Positions 1 to 11,158 of a stretch of DNA of 64,000 nucleotides are shown piece by piece. Positions within the stretch are counted from its first letter, which is position 1, and every line of letters starts with the position of its first letter. The notes under the pieces are model-generated. The model had not been told where the DNA came from, ran no database searches, and saw only the letters and a program-made list of their open reading frames with translations. A program made the translations under genes and the position numbers. This stretch comes from Stomorhina lunata (lineage: Eukaryota; Arthropoda; Insecta; Diptera; Rhiniidae): the NCBI GenBank assembly GCA_933228675.1, contig OW121741.1, positions 133,820,120-133,884,119 on the forward strand, read 5' to 3'.

Positions 1-1105
1 AATTTAAGAGTTTGTGCTATTTTGAAACATGATCGGCTTAGTTGGAATAAGAAACACAGGCTTACCCAAGCGTAAAATTATAGGATTAAGAATTTTGACA
101 ATCCTTTAAACACAAAGTCCTTGTAAATTCTGAAACATTTATATTTTTTATGACAAACTGCATTTTGTATCTTCTTTTTTTAAATGCAAAACAAAAAAAA
201 TTAAAATAAAACACCCCATAAGTAAATCATTCGTTTGAAAATTATTTACATGTAGAATTTTAGTTAGTATTCAAAGCATATGTATCATATTTCATATTTG
301 TCCATAAATTAGACCACAAAAAAAAATAAGACAAAAAAGAAATAAAATCATTCATAAAAAGGACACAAAACACCAGAAATAAAACCATACAATTTGCTTG
401 AAATAAAAAGGGATTTTGTCTTTCATTCCTTTCCTCTGCATTTCGGTGAAGTCTTTCTGGTAGTAGGTACAGTTCATATACTCGTGCATATGAATTTCTA
501 TTTGAAATTTGAATCCCACAATAATAGTCCTACTAGACTCTCTGTTCATTTTAATGTAGATACAGGCTTTGTACTCAAAAACGTTCTATTCCCCCCTTTT
601 TATTTTTGTATAAAATTTCTAAATGTATTTAAATGCACATTTATATTATTTCTTAAAAAGGGTTTCTATTACGAAAATATCAAAAATCATTAAGAATTCC
701 CCTTTCCATTATCTAAAGAAATTTTTAAGAACTTTTTCGCATAATGTAGACTTGTCTTATAACAGAGGATGTCAACAATTATTCATTAAAGTTTTGTCTT
801 TTAATAATTAAGAGTGCGATTTCTTCGGTTAATTAAATTCCCATTAACGAAAACTAATTTAATGTTAAGCAAATAAATTTATTTAAACAAATAAATGACT
901 TTAAAAATAACTTTTATTAACAAAGTTGAACATTATATCAGTTGTTTATGTAAGATATGGTAAGGGCTCCCCCCTTAAGTCGATTGATCAGAGGAATACT
1001 TCTCAAAGATTTTAATTAATATTTGTAACATTAATTTAGTACCATCTAGAGTCTGGTCATAAAAAATGAAGTATTTTTGATAAAAATTGTAGCAAGAATG
1101 TGGGA
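1..1105. other. Non-coding AT-rich spacer, no gene seen
   Basis: This stretch is AT-rich with short A and T runs. The only open frames are under about 100 codons, overlap one another on both strands, and show no recognisable domain or splice-bounded coding bias. Nothing here can be supported as a gene. Its right end grades into the sequence that recurs near 2.9-3.3 kb. Confidence 0.6.
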
Positions 1106-1410
1106 AGTGAAGGTAGATGAAAACTGAAAAATGTTTGTTTTTGTTCAGTCGATGATCTACGCTTTTACTTATGGTTTATGAACATAATTCTGAAAAGTTA
1201 TGTTTGTAAATATAGTAATATTGCGAGGTTTTCGATCTGTCTAAATTAGGGATAATCTTCTTAAAGAGATGGCTTAACCAACCATCGAAACGCGTCGAGG
1301 ACTTTGGTTTCTCCGCAAACATTTTTTGGCTTTTTATCAATAAATTGGTCTGTTACATTAATAAATAAATGTAACAGATTAGGGATCAAATGCGGATACT
1401 CTTCTTTTTG
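1106..1410 (+). repeat. Diverged partial copy of the 2852-3288 foldback-type repeat
   Basis: The segment matches, in inverted orientation, the left part of the element at 2852-3288, and in direct orientation its right arm. Shared blocks include GATGAAAACTGAAAA, CTTATGGTTTATGA, GCGAGGTTTTCGATC, AAGAGATGG, CATCGAAACGCGTCGAGG, TTTGGTTTCTCCGCA, ACATTAATAAATAAATGTAA and GGGATCAAATGCG. An insertion near 1315-1350 interrupts the match. It is followed by 36 bp of CTATAG-type satellite (1411-1446), which is itself interrupted by the Helitron-like element at 1447. It may be a second, older copy or a duplicated fragment. Confidence 0.7.
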
Positions 1411-1446
1411 AAAAAAATTGTCTATAGAAAAATTTGTATTAAAAAA

Positions 1447-2254
1447 CAAGTAAGAAAGTGCTATAGTCGGTCAAGCCCGACCATACGATCGCCTTCACCA
1501 CTAAGGTCAAAGGTGTTCTTTTTCCTGTATAAAGACAAATATTTGCTAAATTTTGCCATCATACAAACATTTTCTCAAAACTTATATAGTTAACCTGTTT
1601 CCGTCATTTGGACTTATACAAGAGCTAGGGTCAAATGTGGACCGATTACCTCGAAATTTGGCAGATTGATTACAGTTGTTAGAAAAATTATGTGTGCAAA
1701 AAATAAACTTGAAATTGTCATTATCTTTAGATTTATGAGCGTTTTAGTGATGTTTGTCTCATTTTGTGCATTTTTAAAGAAGAGTTTGTATGGGAGCTAT
1801 GTCTCATTTTAAGAAAAGTTTGTATGGGAGCTATGGTCAAATATGGACCGATTTTAACGAAATTTGATAAAGTGATTTAAGTTTGCTTAAGCAGTATTTG
1901 ATTTAAATTTCATGAAAAAATATTCTTATTTGTGGCCAATATATCAATTCCGGGAAGTGGGGCCTATGGGAGATACCATAAATAATGGACCGATTTTGAC
2001 GAATTTCGAAAGCCATGGTCCCATTATCTGCCCCAAATTTCTTAAAATTATCTTTAGAATTGCGTGTAGTTTGATTTCAAGGTTTACATGGGGGTCCAGC
2101 CAGCCAGACGGACGGACATCGCTAAATCGACTCAGAAAGTAATTCTAAACCTATTGGTATACTAAAAGGTGGGTCTAAGACAAATATTTCCATGCGTTAC
2201 ATACATCAGCACAAACTTATAATACCCTTTCCACCTATGGTGGTGAAGGGTATA
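1447..2254 (+). mobile_element. Helitron/Helentron-like non-autonomous element, copy 1
   Basis: This copy of about 808 bp is homologous along its length to 14174-14954. It begins CAAGTAAGAAAGTGCTATAG, followed by a small hairpin (GTCGG at 1466-1470 with CCGAC at 1477-1481). It contains diverged internal repeats of a GGAGCTATGGTCAAAT...GGACCGATT motif and a short GACG run near 2107-2117. It ends in a 32-bp imperfect hairpin (2222-2253) rich in ATACCC/GGGTAT. Both ends abut satellite units and no clear target duplication is seen. These traits (conserved 5' block, 3' terminal hairpin, internal microsatellite, no TSD) fit non-autonomous Helentron/DINE elements of flies. Family assignment is by memory of such structures. 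It has no coding capacity. Confidence 0.7.
2222..2253 (+). other. 3' terminal hairpin of Helitron-like copy 1
   Basis: ATACCCTTTCCACC pairs imperfectly with GGTGGTGAAGGGTAT across a TAT loop. The same structure ends copy 2, so it marks the element's 3' boundary. Subterminal or terminal 3' hairpins are typical of Helitron-group transposons. Confidence 0.75.
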
Positions 2255-2851
2255 AAAATAGAAAAATATAGAAACATTTTTGTATAGAAAAATTTTTGAT
2301 AAAAATATTTTTCTTTGGAAAATTGTTTGATAAAAATTATATTTTATAAAAAAAATTTTCAATAAAAATATTTTAAATAAAATATTTAAAAAAACAAATT
2401 TTATAGAAAATTTTTGATGAAAAATTTTTTATAGAAAAAATTTCGATAGAAAAATTTTTGATAAAAAAAATTTCGATAGAAAAATTTTTGATAAAAAATA
2501 TTTTAAGAAAATTTTCTATAGAAACATTTTTGATGAAAAATTTTTGACAAAAAAATTTTTATAGAAAAATTTTTGACAAAAAATGTTTCTATACAAAAAT
2601 TTTTGTTAAAAAAATTTTCATAAGAAAAATTTTCGATAAAAAAATTTGTAGAAAAATTTTTGATAAAAATTTTTTTTATAGAAAAATTTTTGATAAAAAA
2701 ATTTTCTATAGAAAAATTTTTGATAAAAAATTTTCTATAAAAAAATTTTTGATAAAAAAATTTTCTATAGAAAAATTTTTGATAAAAAATTTTCTATAGA
2801 AAAATTTTTGATAAATTTTCTATAGAAAAATTTTTGATAAAAATATTTTCT
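2255..2851. repeat. CTATAG-type AT satellite array, about 29-30-bp units
   Basis: The tandem degenerate unit is of the form TTTTCTATAGAAAAATTTTT followed by GATAAAAA. Successive TGAT blocks at about 2721, 2750 and 2780 give spacings of 29 and 30 bp. Each unit carries a perfect TTTTCTATAGAAAA palindrome. Units at the left edge are more diverged. The 36 bp at 1411-1446 are the severed left end of the same array, cut by the Helitron-like insertion. Confidence 0.85.
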
Positions 2852-3288
2852 CAAAAAATAACAAAATTGTCGGGATGTAAAAATTATTCAAAAAGATTGA
2901 ATATTCGCATTTGATCCCAAATCTATTACATTTATTTATTAATGTAATTAATGCGGAGAAACCAAAATTCCTCTACGATGGTTAGTTAGACCATCTCTTC
3001 AGGAGGATTATCCCCAATTTCGACCGATCGAAAACCTCGCATTATTACTTATTTTACAAACAAAACCTTTCAGAATTATTATCATAAACCATAAGTGATC
3101 CTCGACTGAACAAAACACAAACAATTTTCAGTTTTCATCTTCCGTTTCGATGGTCGAAACGCGTCGAGGAATTTTGGTTTCTCCGCATTAATTACATTAA
3201 TAAATAAATGTAAAAGATTTGGGATCAAATGCGAATAGTCATTTTTTTTGAATAATACTTATATCCCGACAACTTTGTTATTTTTTAA
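2852..3288. mobile_element. Foldback-type repeat with about 122-bp inverted arms
   Basis: The left arm (2852-2973) is nearly the reverse complement of the right arm (3166-3288). Paired blocks are AACAAAATTGTCGGGAT with ATCCCGACAACTTTGTT; TTCGCATTTGATCCCAAAT with ATTTGGGATCAAATGCGAA; and GCGGAGAAACCAAAATTCCTC with GAGGAATTTTGGTTTCTCCGC. About 190 bp of interior separates them. It sits inside CTATAG satellite, which continues on both sides. There is no coding capacity. This could be a MITE or foldback transposon, or a local inverted duplication of the segment also present at 1106-1410. I see no clean target duplication. Confidence 0.65.
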
Positions 3289-3405
3289 AAAAAAATTTTG
3301 TATAGAAAAATTTTTAATAAAAAAATTTTCTATAGAAAAATTTTTGATAAAAAAATTGTCTATAGAAAAAATTTTGATAAAAGAATATTCTATGGAAAAA
3401 TTTTA
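3289..3405. repeat. CTATAG-type satellite, short array
   Basis: About four units of TATAGAAAAATTTTTGATAAAA type continue the array interrupted by the foldback element. A non-repetitive interval of about 130 bp (3406-3538) follows. Confidence 0.75.
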
Positions 3406-3538
3406 GATTGTTGCTTGTTTTATTATTGTTATGTAAGAAATAGTGTTTTCTTCTTAAATGTAAATTATTGTTATTCTCCTGTCAGGCAAATTATGGCCAA
3501 CATTTATTTATCTAGACTTGTACACCATCGTTAAACGA

Positions 3539-4026
3539 TTTTTTCTATAGAAACAATTTTTAACCAAATTTTTTCTATAGAAAAAATTTTTTAACGAAAT
3601 TTTTTCTATAGAAAAAATTTTTTAACGAAATTTTTTCTATAGAAAAAATTTTTTAACGAAATTTTTTTGATAGAAAAAAATTTTTAACGAAATTTTTTTG
3701 ATAGAAAAAAATTTTTAACGAAATTTTTTCTATAGAAAAAATTTTTTAACGAAATTTTTTCTAAAGAAAAAATTTTTTAACGAAATTTTTTCTATAGAAA
3801 AAATTTTTTAACGAAATTTTTTCTATAGAAAAAATTTTTCAACGAAATTTTTTCTATAGAAAAAATTTTTCAACGAAATTTTTTCTATAGAAAAAATTTT
3901 TTAACGAAATTTTTTCTATAGAAAAAATTTTTTAACGAAATTTTTTCTATAGAAAAAATTTTTTAACGAAATTTTTTCTATAGAAAAAATTTTTCAACGA
4001 AATTTTTTCTATAGAAAAATTTTTAA
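3539..4026 (+). repeat. 31-bp palindrome-plus-AACG satellite, left (forward) arm
   Basis: There are about 16 units with an exact 31-bp period (AACG at 3624 and 3655). Each unit is a 24-bp perfect palindrome (AAATTTTTTCTA with TAGAAAAAATTT) plus a TTTAACG linker. A few units carry a GATAG or CTAAAG variant core. Orientation is read from the linker, which flips at about 4027-4035. Confidence 0.9.
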
Positions 4027-4035
4027 ATTTTTAAA

Positions 4036-4285
4036 TTTTTTCTATAGAAAAATTTTCGTTAAAAAATTTTTTCTATAGAAAAATTTTCGTTAAAAAATTT
4101 TTTCTATAGAAAAATTTTCGTTAAAAAATTTTTTCTATAGAAAAATTTTCGTTAAAAAATTTTTTCTATAGAAAAATTTTCGTTAAAAAATTTTTTCTAT
4201 AGAAAAATTTTCGTTAAAAAATTTTTACTATAGAAAAATTATCGTCAAAACAATGTTTCTATAGAAAATTTTGGTTAAAAAATCT
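4036..4285 (-). repeat. 31-bp palindrome satellite, right (inverted) arm
   Basis: The period is again 31 bp (CGTT at 4088 and 4119), but the linker now reads CGTTAAA, the reverse complement of the left arm. The two arms meet head to head around a short AAATTTTTAAATTTTT junction. The last two units, near 4225-4285, are degenerate. Confidence 0.88.
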
Positions 4286-5264
4286 TTCCATCCAGAGAAA
4301 AAATCTCTAAAATATTTATTTTCAAAAACCCTAAAATCTATGGGCAAATAAATGTATTAAGAAAAAAAGGAAAATAACACATTTCCACATTAAACATTTT
4401 CAAACAAACGAACAAGTAGATCTGCAGACAGAGACAAACATTTATATATGTATGAACATTTAAAACACTTCCTTGTAAAATACATTTATGAAAACATAAA
4501 TTATGATCCTATATTTTTCGGATAAAAACCCATTTACATGAACCAAAAAGAAAAAAACACAGAATTTCAAAAATATATAGAAGAAAAGCCAACAAAATTC
4601 AAAATGAAACAGACACAAAAAACCAGCCCATTAATTTGAAACTCCTTTTCAATGAATATAAACGAAAAAAATACTTGGACAAAACTAAATAAGAAATGAA
4701 GCTAAAATGGAAATAATGGCTGTAATCGAATACTAGGAAAGTTAAAATGAAAAATAAGAATTGAGTATTTAAAAGGAATCTACTTAACAAAATGAAGAAC
4801 CTTAAGAAGTGACAAGAATCTGTTAAGTAAAATTGATAAGGATGATGATGAGGATTGGAATTCTTTATTTAAAATAAGTGCCATTGAAAATGGAGTAGCA
4901 ATGGAAATTAATGTTAGGGATTTTTGGTTAAATACTGTTATTTAAAGTTTGCTTTATGTAGGGTACACATTTTCAAAAGTGAATTTTATTTGTTTATGGT
5001 CAAAGAGAAACATCATTAAGCCAAAGAATGGAAATGATGCCAACCAAGGTTGGCTAAAACATTGGAACATTTATCATTTAAATGGATCCCCAAATAAGTG
5101 CAAACAAAACTTGGAATACGAAAGACCTTTAAAGACCACAAACAAAATGAAAAGATTTGAAGAAAAGGAAATAGAAAAAAACCAAATAGCAAACTTCAAT
5201 TTATGTTATAGAAGTAGCTACGAGATTTTTCTGAGGTGGGTTAAATAATTCATTAACAAATCTT
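4286..5264. other. Non-repetitive spacer, no gene supported
   Basis: The spacer is AT-rich and A-biased on the + strand. The longest open frame is 99 codons (4949-5248); it has no recognisable domain and is rich in K and N as the base composition predicts. No promoter, splice pattern or RNA gene can be supported. Confidence 0.55.
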
Positions 5265-7865
5265 TTCGTAGGAAATTTAAAAAAAGATCATATTTTTTTA
5301 AGCAAATTATTTAATTTAAATGAAATTTTTGAAACGATTCTTTGTTTTTAAAGAAATTTTTCAAAAATATCTTAACTTTCAATAAATTCACATTTTTATA
5401 GGAAATTTTTCAAAAATTTCTTACTTTTATAGGAAATTTTTCCAAAATTTCTAATTTTTGTAGGAAATTTTTCAAAAATTTCTTATTCTTATAAGAAATT
5501 TTTCAAAAATTTCTTATTCTTACAAGAAATTCTTCAAAAATATCTTATTCTTACAAGAAATTCTTCAAAAATTTCTTATTCTTATAGGAAAATTTTCAAA
5601 AATTTTTTCTTTTTATAGGAAATTTTTCAAAAATTTCGTATTTTTACTGGAAATTTTTCAAAAATTTCTTATTTTTATAGAAAATTTTTCAAAAATTTCT
5701 TATTTTTATAGGAAATTTTTCGAAAAATTCTTATTTTTATAGGAAATTTTTCAAAAATTTCTTATTTTTATAGGAAATTTTTCAAAAATTTCTTATTCTT
5801 ATAAGAAATTTTTCAAAAATTTCTTATTCTTATAGAAAATTTTTCAAAAATTTCTTATTTTTATAGGAAATTTTTCAAAAATTTCTTATTTTTATAGGAA
5901 ATTTTTCAAAAATTTCTTATTTTTATAGGAATTTTTCAAAAATTTCTTATTTTTATAGGAATTTTTCAAAAATTTTTTATTTTTATAGGAAATTTTTCAG
6001 AAATTTCTTTTTTTTATAGGAAATTTTTAAAAAATTTCTTATTTTTATACGAAATTTTTCAAAAATTTCTTATTCTTGTAAGAAATTTTTCAAAAAATTC
6101 TTATTCTTGTAAGAAATTTTTCAAAAAATTCTTATTCTTGTAAGAAATTTTTCAAAAATTTCTTATTCTTGTAAGAAATTTTTCAAAAATTTCTTATTCT
6201 TGTAAGAAATTTTTCAAAAATTTCTTATTCTTGTAAGAAATTTTTCAAAAATTTCTTATTCTTGTAAGAAATTTTTCAAAAATTTCTCATTCTTACAAGA
6301 AATTCTTCAAAAATTTCTTATTCTTACGAGAAATTTTTCAAAAATTTCTTATTCTTATAGAAAATTTTTCAAAAATTTCTTATTTTCGTAGGAAATTTTA
6401 AAAAAATTTCTTATTTTTATAGGAAATTTTTCAAAAATTTCTTATTTTTACAGGAAATTTTTCAAAAATTTCTTATTTTTATAGGAAATTTTCAAAAATT
6501 TCTTATTTTTATAGGAAAATTTTCAAAAACTTCTTATTTTTATAGGAAATTTTTCAAAAATTTCTTATTTTTATAGGAAATTTTTCAAAAATTTCTTATT
6601 CTTATAAGAAATTTGCTAAAAATTTATAGGAAATTTTTCAAAAATATCTTATTTTTATAGGAAATTTTTCGAAAAATTTTTATTTTTATAGGAAATTTTT
6701 CGAAAAATTTTTATTTTTATAGGAAATTTTTCAAAAATTTCTTATTTTTATAGGAAATTTTTCAAAAATTTCTTATTCTTATAAGAAATTTTTCAAAAAT
6801 TTCTTATTCTTATAGAAAATTTTTCAAAAATTTCTTATTTTTATAGGAAATTTTTCAAAAATTTCTTATTTTTATAGGAAATTTTTCAGAAATTTCTTAT
6901 TTCTATAGAAAATCTTTCAAAAATTTCTTGTTTTTATTGGAAATTTTTCAAAATTTTCTAATTCTTATAGGAAAATTTTCAAAAATTTCTTATTTTTATA
7001 GGAAATTTTTCAAAAATTTCTTATTTTTATAGGAAATTTTTCAAAAATTTTTAATTTTTTAGGAAATTTTTCAAAAATTTCTTATTTGTATAGGAAATTT
7101 TTCAATAGTTTTTTATTTTTTTAATTAACATTTTGAAAAATTTCTGACTTTTATAGAAAATTAAAAAAAAAAAAATTTTTTAATTTTTTATTTTTATAAG
7201 AAATTCTTCAAAAATTAACGGGAATTTTTAAAAAAGTATTTTTTTTAGGAAATTAAAAAAAATACTATTTTTGTGGAAATTTTTAAAAATTTCTTATATT
7301 TATAGAAAAATGTTCAAACATTTCTTCTTTTTATAGGATTTTTTTTTAAATTTCTTAATTTGATAAAAATTTTTAAAAAATGTCTTATTTTTATAGGAAA
7401 TTTAAAAAAAAAATTCTTATTTTTGTAGGAAATTTTTAAAAAAGTTCTTATTTTTATAGGAAATTTAGTAACAATTTATATTTTAATACTAAATTTTTTA
7501 AAAACTTTTTCCAAAATTTTTCAATTTTTTATAGGAAATGTTTCAAAACTTTTTTACTTTAAAGGAAATTTTTCAAAAATTTGCTATTTTTGAAAAATTA
7601 AAAAAAAAAATCTTATTTTGCAGGAAATTTTGAAAAAAAAATCCTATTTTTATAAAAACTTTTTGAAAATTTTTTATATTTATAGCCAGTTTTTGTTTTA
7701 TTTTTTATTTTTATAGGAAATTTATCAAAACTTTCTTATTTTTAAAGGCAATTGATCAAAAAATACTTATTTTTATCGGAAATTTTGCAAAAATATTTTA
7801 TTTTTATAGGAACTTTTTCAAAAATTTAATATTTTATAGGAAATTTTTAAAATTTTTCTCAGATT
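5265..7865 (-). repeat. 31-bp satellite array (central-C orientation)
   Basis: About 80 tandem units read GGAAATTTTTCAAAAATTTC plus TTATTTTTATA, with a 31-bp period. Central positions such as 6070-6300 carry a TTCTTGTAAGAAA variant run, indicating local amplification of a subtype. Units decay towards both edges (before about 5400 and after about 7130). I label the strand '-' because the central-G consensus is taken as +. Short open frames here are periodic artefacts. Confidence 0.92.
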
Positions 7866-9309
7866 TTCTGTAAAAATAAAAAAATTAAATTGTATTATTG
7901 ATAAAAACCTAGTTTCAGCTTTCTCCGCCCCTGTTTGCGGACCAACTTCACACGTTCTTTTATACTTTAAAACTCTTAACATGCAAAACATTCAATTCAC
8001 AAAAAATGATTTTAAAAGAAATTTTTATATTTGGAAAATAAGAAAAACCAGCAGCAGCCAACAATAAGTTTTGAATAAGCTCAATGCACAATCATGCAAC
8101 AACATGTCATTTGCATAGACATAAACAGCAAAACACATATCTTGGCGCCAGGACCTGCATACATAAAAACGCTTTAGATATTAGACCAAAATAAATGGTA
8201 TTAGATGGAACACACAAACACACTCTCACACGAAACAAAGCAAAACAAATAGAAACAGAAACGGAATATAAATAAAAAAAAGTAAGTAATAGCAACAGTC
8301 CAATATCCCTGGGGAAATAACTCAGACCTGAGCAGAGCTGAGCTGAGCTCTGACGTGATGTGCTGTGGCGTTGTGGTCCTTGCTCGAACGACACGTTCGA
8401 TGTGACATGTGAATGCTACTCTATGTACGTTCGGTTTAAACTTGTTTGTTTTTGTTTGCCCCTTTATGTCCTTATTGTCCCCTTGCAAAGACGTTTTGAT
8501 AATGTTGGGACTATACAACCGAATAAATGAACGAAAGAATTTGAATGTACATATGTATATAAATGATGATGTGAATATATTTTGACTTGTGCAAAAAAGA
8601 CCAAAAAAACCAAACTTAGGAAAACTTAACAAAATAACATTTTTTTCGAACAAATACAATAACTAAAAAGGAAAAGTAAAAAAGAAAGCATTTGCATTCC
8701 AAAAGTATCAAGAAACATTTTAAATAAAACTAAAAGAAGATGAAAAACTTTGAAAAACTCAGTTGCATATGCAGCTAAAGCGATTGTAAGAAGAATCCAA
8801 GTGAAAATTGTAAAACCCGAAATTCACACACATACACACATACTTGAGGAAAAGTTTTCCTGGCACCCCGTTTATTGACAGACGGCACCACACATTTTTT
8901 TCCTGTTTGTTAGCCACAACTTCTAGTGTTGCCTAGTGTTCGACGTCACATCCGGCGTAAAAGTTTAAATCAAATTTGAAACATTTGGCCAAATCCCTTT
9001 TGGAAACTATTGAATTTCTCTTTATTCGAAAAATTCCTAACACTTTTTGTGTTGAACTTTAGTTTTGCATTTTTCGATTCTTCTCTTCTTTAAGTTTTTA
9101 AATAATGGATTTGATTGACACGAGCACTTGAACAAGAAATAATATTTGTATACAAATAATTGATATTGATGGAAATTTAATTTCAGGAAAGAGACAAATA
9201 TTCAAGCGACAAAAAGTTTATGATAACTTTATTACAGCCACTAGGGAAGATAACAAGATAATTACAAAAAATGAAAACATTTTTAAAATGAAATAATTTT
9301 TAAAATATT
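7866..9309. other. Non-repetitive spacer, no gene supported
   Basis: This spacer separates two oppositely oriented 31-bp arrays. It includes a slightly GC-richer part at 8300-8470 with repeated GAGCTGAGCT text and a 17-bp inverted repeat at 8384-8400 (TCGAACG / CGTTCGA, 3-bp loop), and another GC-richer part near 8870-8965. The two longest open frames (95 and 152 codons, - strand) overlap each other in different frames, lack domains, and are unlikely to be genes. Confidence 0.55.
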
Positions 9310-9793
9310 TGCATTAAAATTGAAAACTTTTTGACAAGTTTTCAATAAATAAGAATGTTTTTTAAAAAAAATTCCTTTAACAATAAGAAATTATTCAAAA
9401 TTTTCCAACAAAAATAAGAAATTTTTGAAAAGTTTCCCACAAATTTAAGAAATTTTTGAAAAATTTCCTATAAAATTAACAATATAATATAAAAGTAAAC
9501 AAAATTTTGAAAAATTTCTTATAAAAAATTAGAAATTTTTGAAAAATTTTCTATAAAAATAGGAAATTTTTGAAAAATTTTCCATTAAAAAAAAAAATTA
9601 GAAACTTTTGAAAAATTTCCTATGAAAATATGAAATTTTTGAAAAATTTTCTATTAAAACAGCAAATTTTTAAAAATTTTCCAATAAAAAAAGGATATTT
9701 CTGGAAAATTTCCTATAAAAATAAGAAATTTTTGAAAAATTTTTGATACATTTCCTATACAAATAAGAAATTTTTTAAAAATTCCTTTACATT
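9310..9793 (+). repeat. 31-bp satellite array (central-G), left of LINE 1
   Basis: Degenerate units of AAGAAATTTTTGAAAAATTT plus CCTATAAAAAT occur here. The same orientation continues at 14036 beyond the LINE, so the retrotransposon split one array of about 4 kb. Confidence 0.85.
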
Positions 9794-9804
9794 TTTTTTA
9801 ATTT
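9794..9804 (+). repeat. Candidate 5' target-site duplication of LINE 1
   Basis: TTTTTTAATTT here equals the 11 bp directly after the poly(A) tail at 14025-14035. The match is exact but low-complexity, so it is only moderate support for the element boundaries. Confidence 0.5.
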
Positions 9805-10003
9805 GAGTCTTTCATCAACTTTCAAAGTGAGCAGACCTTTCTTTACGCAATTGTAAATTTTTCTTTAAACTTTCTTTCAAGTGTTTAATTTTTATCAAAA
9901 AAAAAAATATATATATATATAACTTTATACAAACAATTAGTTTATTGTATTGAAAAACAATTTATTTGTGCATATTGTTTAGCTTTAAAGCAAAAACAAC
10001 ATC

Positions 10004-11158
10004 ATGGATGCTGATGATGATGCTGATGCGCCTAGCGAAACAAGCGAAACTAGCTATTTGAATTGGCAGCAAACAACAAATAAGAAAAGAAAACGAGACC
10101 TTTCTGTATCACCAAAAAGTCACAGAAGCAAGCGCACTGCTTTGGTAAGTGATGACATTCCAACCACTAGCAACAAATTTGCTATTCTTCAAAACGATGA
10201 CGAGGATGATGATAATAATAATATTGAACCAACAACACCTAAACCACCGCCAATCTACATACCAGACGTAGTTGATGTAAATAAAATGATTTGTAATATA
10301 GGCATAGTTATACCAAAAGAACATTTTAATTATAAGTCGATGAAAAATAATCAAATAAGATTAATGATAAGTACAATAGATTCCTATAGAACTTTAGTTA
10401 AATATTTGGAAGGCCGTAAAATTGGTTTCCACACGTACCAACTTAAACAAGATCGGTCATATAGGGTCGTTATCAAAGGACTTCATTTTTCAACTCCTGT
10501 TGAAGACATTAAGGCTGAATTGATATCATTGGGACATGAAGTACGCAGTGTAATAAATGTACGAAGTAGAGTTACTAAAGCTCCATTGCCTATGTTTTTT
10601 GTTGACCTTGATCCCCAATCAAACAACAAAGATATATATAATCTTAAGCAAATTAATAATGCTATTATTACTGTTGAAGCTCCTAGAAAGCGAAATGATC
10701 TTGTACAATGTCACCGCTGTCAGCTTTTCGGTCACACTAGATCTTATTGTAATAGACCTTTTAATTGTGTTAAATGTGGTCTTAACCACCCAACTTCAGA
10801 GTGTACTAAAGATCAAAATGCACCAGCACGTTGTATTAACTGTTTAAAAGATCACACTGCCAATTACAAAGGTTGTCAAATCTATCAAAACTTAATTGCC
10901 AAGCGACAAAATTTACGTAATAATAACAACCCCCAAACCAGCTATACCCCAGTAAATTCTAATGATTTTCCCCAATTAAATCCTAATAGTAGCAGCTTTT
11001 ATAGAACTGATCAACATAATAATAACCAATCATACTCTGAGGTACTTAAAACCAATAATACTGAAAATAATAATAATAGCAAAATGGATAGAATTGAAAA
11101 TTTGTTAACCAATCTTCTCAATATGATTACTATGTTAATATCAAAACTATGCAAATAA
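10004..11158 (+). CDS. LINE 1 ORF1: Gag-like zinc-knuckle RNA-binding protein
   Basis: This 384-residue protein should coat the element's RNA and form the RNP needed for retrotransposition; that role is known for Jockey-clade ORF1 proteins. The N-terminus is acidic, then basic and low-complexity (about 1-85). Residues about 150-235 look like the PRE_C2HC region (YRVVIKG, VEDIKAEL, FVDLDP). Three zinc knuckles follow from Cys236: C-x2-C-x4-H-x4-C, then C-x2-C-x3-H-x4-C, then a variant C-x2-C-x3-H-x6-C. The C-terminus is Asn/Gln-rich with a short amphipathic stretch (RIENLLTNLLNMI). The start ATG follows an A-rich context and is the first in-frame Met of the domain-bearing frame. The stop overlaps the ORF2 start, implying coupled translation or reinitiation. 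No disruption is seen. Confidence 0.9.
   Translation: MDADDDADAPSETSETSYLNWQQTTNKKRKRDLSVSPKSHRSKRTALVSDDIPTTSNKFAILQNDDEDDDNNNIEPTTPKPPPIYIPDVVDVNKMICNIGIVIPKEHFNYKSMKNNQIRLMISTIDSYRTLVKYLEGRKIGFHTYQLKQDRSYRVVIKGLHFSTPVEDIKAELISLGHEVRSVINVRSRVTKAPLPMFFVDLDPQSNNKDIYNLKQINNAIITVEAPRKRNDLVQCHRCQLFGHTRSYCNRPFNCVKCGLNHPTSECTKDQNAPARCINCLKDHTANYKGCQIYQNLIAKRQNLRNNNNPQTSYTPVNSNDFPQLNPNSSSFYRTDQHNNNQSYSEVLKTNNTENNNNSKMDRIENLLTNLLNMITMLISKLCK

Noticed and set aside
1912..2142. 76-codon + strand open frame inside the Helitron-like element
   Set aside because: The corresponding region of copy 2 does not preserve it, so it is not a conserved gene.
4949..5248. 99-codon + strand open frame
   Set aside because: No recognisable domain, K/N-rich as expected from composition, no splice or promoter context; chance frame.
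8384..8400. Operator-like inverted repeat TCGAACG / CGTTCGA
   Set aside because: A single 7-bp-arm palindrome with no adjacent gene; kept only as a note in the spacer entry.
8107..8659. 95- and 152-codon overlapping - strand frames
   Set aside because: They overlap in different frames, are low-complexity (Phe/Leu/Ser-rich), and show no family resemblance.
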